A DNA stretch of 6,504 nucleotides from NCBI GenBank assembly GCA_905235425.1, contig CAJOKY010000134.1:1-6504 (forward strand), read 5' to 3'. Position 1 is the first letter of the stretch. Every line of letters begins with the position of its first letter. This document shows, piece after piece, positions 4,403-6,504 of the stretch. Origin of the DNA: an uncultured Selenomonadaceae bacterium (GTDB lineage Bacteria; Bacillota; Negativicutes; Selenomonadales; Selenomonadaceae). The translations under genes and the position numbers were made by a program. The notes under the pieces were generated by a model. The model saw only the letters and a program-made list of their open reading frames with translations, was not told the DNA's origin and did not search any database.

Positions 4403-6304
4403 ATGGCGGCTTTATCGGTAACTCTCACAGGTCAGCCTAACTGCGGGAAGTCCAGTATTTTTAATCATTTGACGGGATTGCGGCAGAAGGTCGGAAATTT
4501 CGCCGGCGTTACAGTTGAGCGTAAAGATGCAACCATTGAATACAAAGGCAGAAGTATTTCCATTGTCGATTTGCCCGGCGCTTATTCACTTAGTGCGCGT
4601 TCGCAGGAAGAACAAGTTGTAACCGATTATTTCAAGGAGAATAAGCCGGATATAGTAGTTGACATTATCGACGCGTCAAATATGGCGAGAAATCTTTTCT
4701 TGACGTTGCAACTTCTTGAAATGGGTGTACCGCTTATAATCAACTTGAATATGATGGACGAGGCGGAAAAGCGCGGTATAAAAATTGACGAAATGAAGTT
4801 GGAAAAGATTTTCGGCATGCCGGTAACCAACACGGTAGGGCGCGATAATGCCAGCGTTCGGACATTGCTGGACGTGTTCACCAATACCCGCATGAGCAAC
4901 TACAAGCCGAGTGAACTTTTGCAGGCGCATATTGACAAGGTAAATGAATTGTGTAGGAGCGGACTTTCTGCCGAAAAAGTCGAAGAAGAAATTATAACTG
5001 CGCGGTATGACTTTATAGATAAAGTAATGGCGGATGCCGTAAAAGTTGACGCGGCGAATAAAACTTTAGGTGATACGCTTGATAAATATCTTGCCAACGG
5101 TATATCTTCACTTGTCATATTGGTAGCAATGTTTTACCTGCTTTTCCAAATAGCGTTTAACTGGATCGGTCAGCCGCTTGCCGATATGTTGGGTGAATTT
5201 TTTGAAGAGACTGTGGCAGTTGCGGCAACAGAGGCAATGGCGGCGGCAGGCGTTGCCGATTGGATGCAGTCTTTGGTATCGGACGGAATTATAGTCGGTG
5301 TCGGCAGTGTATTAAGTTTTGTACCGTTAATTTTCACGTTATTTTTCTGCTTAAGTTTTCTTGACGGCACGGGATATATGGCGCGTGTAGCGTTCGTAAT
5401 GGATCCGATTATGCGTCGCGCAGGTTTAAGTGGTAAAGGCATTATGCCGCTTATTATGGGATTTGGTTGCGGCGTACCGGCTATTATGGGCGCAAGGACG
5501 CTTGACTCACATAAAGACAGGATGATTTCAATTTTAATCACGCCGTTTTTGACTTGTAACGCGAAAGTGCCGATTATCGCTCTGTTCGCGGCAATGTTCT
5601 TTCCAGGCAACGCGGCTAATATTGTATTCGCCATGTATTTTGTGGGATTGGCAGTTGCAATAATTATGGCGAAGGTTTTGGGATTGACGACGTTCAAAGG
5701 TCACGAGTCAAGCTTTTTACTGGAATTGCCGCCCTACCGTATGCCGGACATGAAGTCGGTACTTTTGGAAACGTGGGATAAAGGCAAAGGCTACTTGGTA
5801 AAAGCCGGCACGATAATTTTTGCAATGTCGGTAGCAATTTGGTTTTTAAGCAGTTTTAATTCGGACGGTATGACGGAAGACATGAGCGACAGCTACTTGG
5901 CAGGTATAGGCTCGGCAACGTCGGTAATTTTTGCGCCGCAAGGTTTTGACACGTGGGAAGCAGGCGCGGCGGTAGTTACGGGCGTTATGGCTAAAGAGGC
6001 GGTTGTATCGACGCTGGGCATTTTGTACGGCGCTGAAGACATTTCTACAGAGGCTGAAGACGCGGCGGAAACATCAGAAGTTATGTTGGCTACGGATATG
6101 GGTACGGCGTTTACACCTTTGGCGGCGTTGGCGTTTATCGTATTCACGCAACTTTATTCTCCCTGCGTGACGGCGCTCGGTACGATTAAGAAGGAGACCG
6201 GCAGTTGGAAGTGGATGGCATTTGCGTTTGTCTACACCTGCGCGGTTGCGTGGTTTGCGTCGCTTATCGTATATCAAGGCGGCAAGTTACTCGGCTTTGA
6301 ATAA
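4403..6304 (+). CDS. feoB: FeoB, ferrous iron transport protein with GTPase domain
   Basis: FeoB is the inner-membrane channel-like transporter for Fe2+, with a cytoplasmic N-terminal GTPase. In the 633-residue product the G domain has GQPNCGKS (10-17), GVTVE (35-39), DLPG (56-59) and NMMD (116-119), followed by a helical regulatory domain to about 230. Membrane segments begin near 235. The two gate-like motifs are GFGCGVPA (353-360) and PFLTCNAKVP (381-390). The C-terminal YSPCVTALGTIKKETGSWKW (585-604) is also typical. I start at ATG 4403 because AAAGGAG (4388-4394) sits 8 bases upstream. An in-frame ATG at 4385 overlapping the feoA stop would add six residues but places that ribosome binding site inside the gene. 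The protein is shorter than the roughly 770-residue Escherichia coli FeoB, as is usual for many Gram-positive-type forms. It is co-transcribed with feoA. Confidence 0.97.
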   Translation: MAALSVTLTGQPNCGKSSIFNHLTGLRQKVGNFAGVTVERKDATIEYKGRSISIVDLPGAYSLSARSQEEQVVTDYFKENKPDIVVDIIDASNMARNLFLTLQLLEMGVPLIINLNMMDEAEKRGIKIDEMKLEKIFGMPVTNTVGRDNASVRTLLDVFTNTRMSNYKPSELLQAHIDKVNELCRSGLSAEKVEEEIITARYDFIDKVMADAVKVDAANKTLGDTLDKYLANGISSLVILVAMFYLLFQIAFNWIGQPLADMLGEFFEETVAVAATEAMAAAGVADWMQSLVSDGIIVGVGSVLSFVPLIFTLFFCLSFLDGTGYMARVAFVMDPIMRRAGLSGKGIMPLIMGFGCGVPAIMGARTLDSHKDRMISILITPFLTCNAKVPIIALFAAMFFPGNAANIVFAMYFVGLAVAIIMAKVLGLTTFKGHESSFLLELPPYRMPDMKSVLLETWDKGKGYLVKAGTIIFAMSVAIWFLSSFNSDGMTEDMSDSYLAGIGSATSVIFAPQGFDTWEAGAAVVTGVMAKEAVVSTLGILYGAEDISTEAEDAAETSEVMLATDMGTAFTPLAALAFIVFTQLYSPCVTALGTIKKETGSWKWMAFAFVYTCAVAWFASLIVYQGGKLLGFE

Positions 6305-6307
6305 AAA

Positions 6308-6396
6308 TAGCTGTTAGCTGTTAGCGATTAGCTGTTAGCTGTTAGACTACTTACTACTCACTAACTCACTACTCACTACTTACTAATCCCTAAACG
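6308..6396. repeat. Heptamer array E between feoB and the next gene
   Basis: TAG occurs at 6308, 6315, 6322, 6329, 6336 and 6343, exactly every 7 bases, mostly as TAGCTGT, a tetranucleotide not used in the other arrays. The second arm has CTA at 6347, 6354, 6361, 6369, 6376, 6383 and 6390, with one single-base slip between 6361 and 6369. Its units CTACTCA and CTACTTA are the same as those in array C, 5.4 kb away. The array begins 4 bases after the feoB stop and ends just before the ribosome binding site of the next gene. Confidence 0.9.
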
Positions 6397-6407
6397 AGGT
6401 GTTTAAA

Positions 6408-6504
6408 ATGGTTGCAACGATAATTTTAGGCGTATGCATTGCAGGCGGCTTTGCCTACGGTATCAAGTGCATTTACAGAAATTTTTCTACCGGCAAGGCG
6501 GCTT
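6408..6504 (+). CDS. Small membrane protein after feoB, probably FeoB-associated, cut by the window edge
   Basis: A reading frame opens with ATG at 6408 and stays open to the end of the window, giving 32 residues. It starts with MVATIILGVCIAGGFAYGIKC, a single hydrophobic segment (about 2-21), followed by a short basic stretch IYRNFSTGKAA. This matches the layout of the short FeoB-associated cysteine-rich membrane proteins commonly encoded after feoB in Bacillota, which carry one membrane helix, then KK/GK-type residues and a C-terminal cysteine cluster. The cysteine cluster would lie beyond the edge and cannot be confirmed. A ribosome binding site-like GAGG (6396-6399) precedes the start by 8 bases, immediately after heptamer array E. 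Role in iron uptake is inferred from position. Confidence 0.7.
   Translation, partial: MVATIILGVCIAGGFAYGIKCIYRNFSTGKAA

Overview
The window looks like a stretch of chromosome from a low-to-moderate GC bacterium, most likely an anaerobic Bacillota. A Negativicutes-like lineage is my guess only. The grounds are strong AAGGAGG-type ribosome binding sites, TTGACA/TAAAAT-type promoters, der next to plsY, and the compact feoA-feoB-small membrane protein arrangement. No sequence search was possible, so taxonomy is inference.

Layout. At the far left a minus-strand gene begins and runs off the edge (1-51), with a good promoter behind it (88-116). Next come three minus-strand genes, in transcription order: a glycosyltransferase-like protein with a C-terminal TPR region (2603-3931), the ribosome-assembly GTPase Der (1102-2442, GTG start) and the glycerol-3-phosphate acyltransferase PlsY (235-810). 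Divergent from the glycosyltransferase gene, across a 235-base intergenic region with a promoter on each strand, is a plus-strand ferrous-iron uptake operon. It holds feoA (4167-4385), feoB (4403-6304) and the start of a small membrane protein, probably of the FeoB-associated type (6408 to the edge).

The striking part is non-coding. The spaces around plsY, der and feoB are filled with degenerate heptamer repeats of one general form: TAG (sometimes CAG) followed by four variable bases. Units keep a strict 7-base register over tens to more than a hundred bases. Every block is a TAG-reading arm followed by a CTA-reading arm, so each is a large imperfect inverted repeat. Five blocks are seen: 129-244, 814-880, 902-968, 969-1125 and 6308-6396. 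Because 7 is not a multiple of 3, three consecutive units place a TAG stop in all three frames, and the inverted layout does this for both strands. The arrays supply the plsY stop codon, encode the last residues of Der, and come right up to the plsY start codon. A perfect but displaced Shine-Dalgarno sequence lies about 77 bases upstream of that start.

The coding genes are ordinary housekeeping and iron-uptake functions, plus one less characterised glycosyltransferase-like protein. The heptamer family and its effect on gene ends and on plsY translation are the best candidates for something undescribed.
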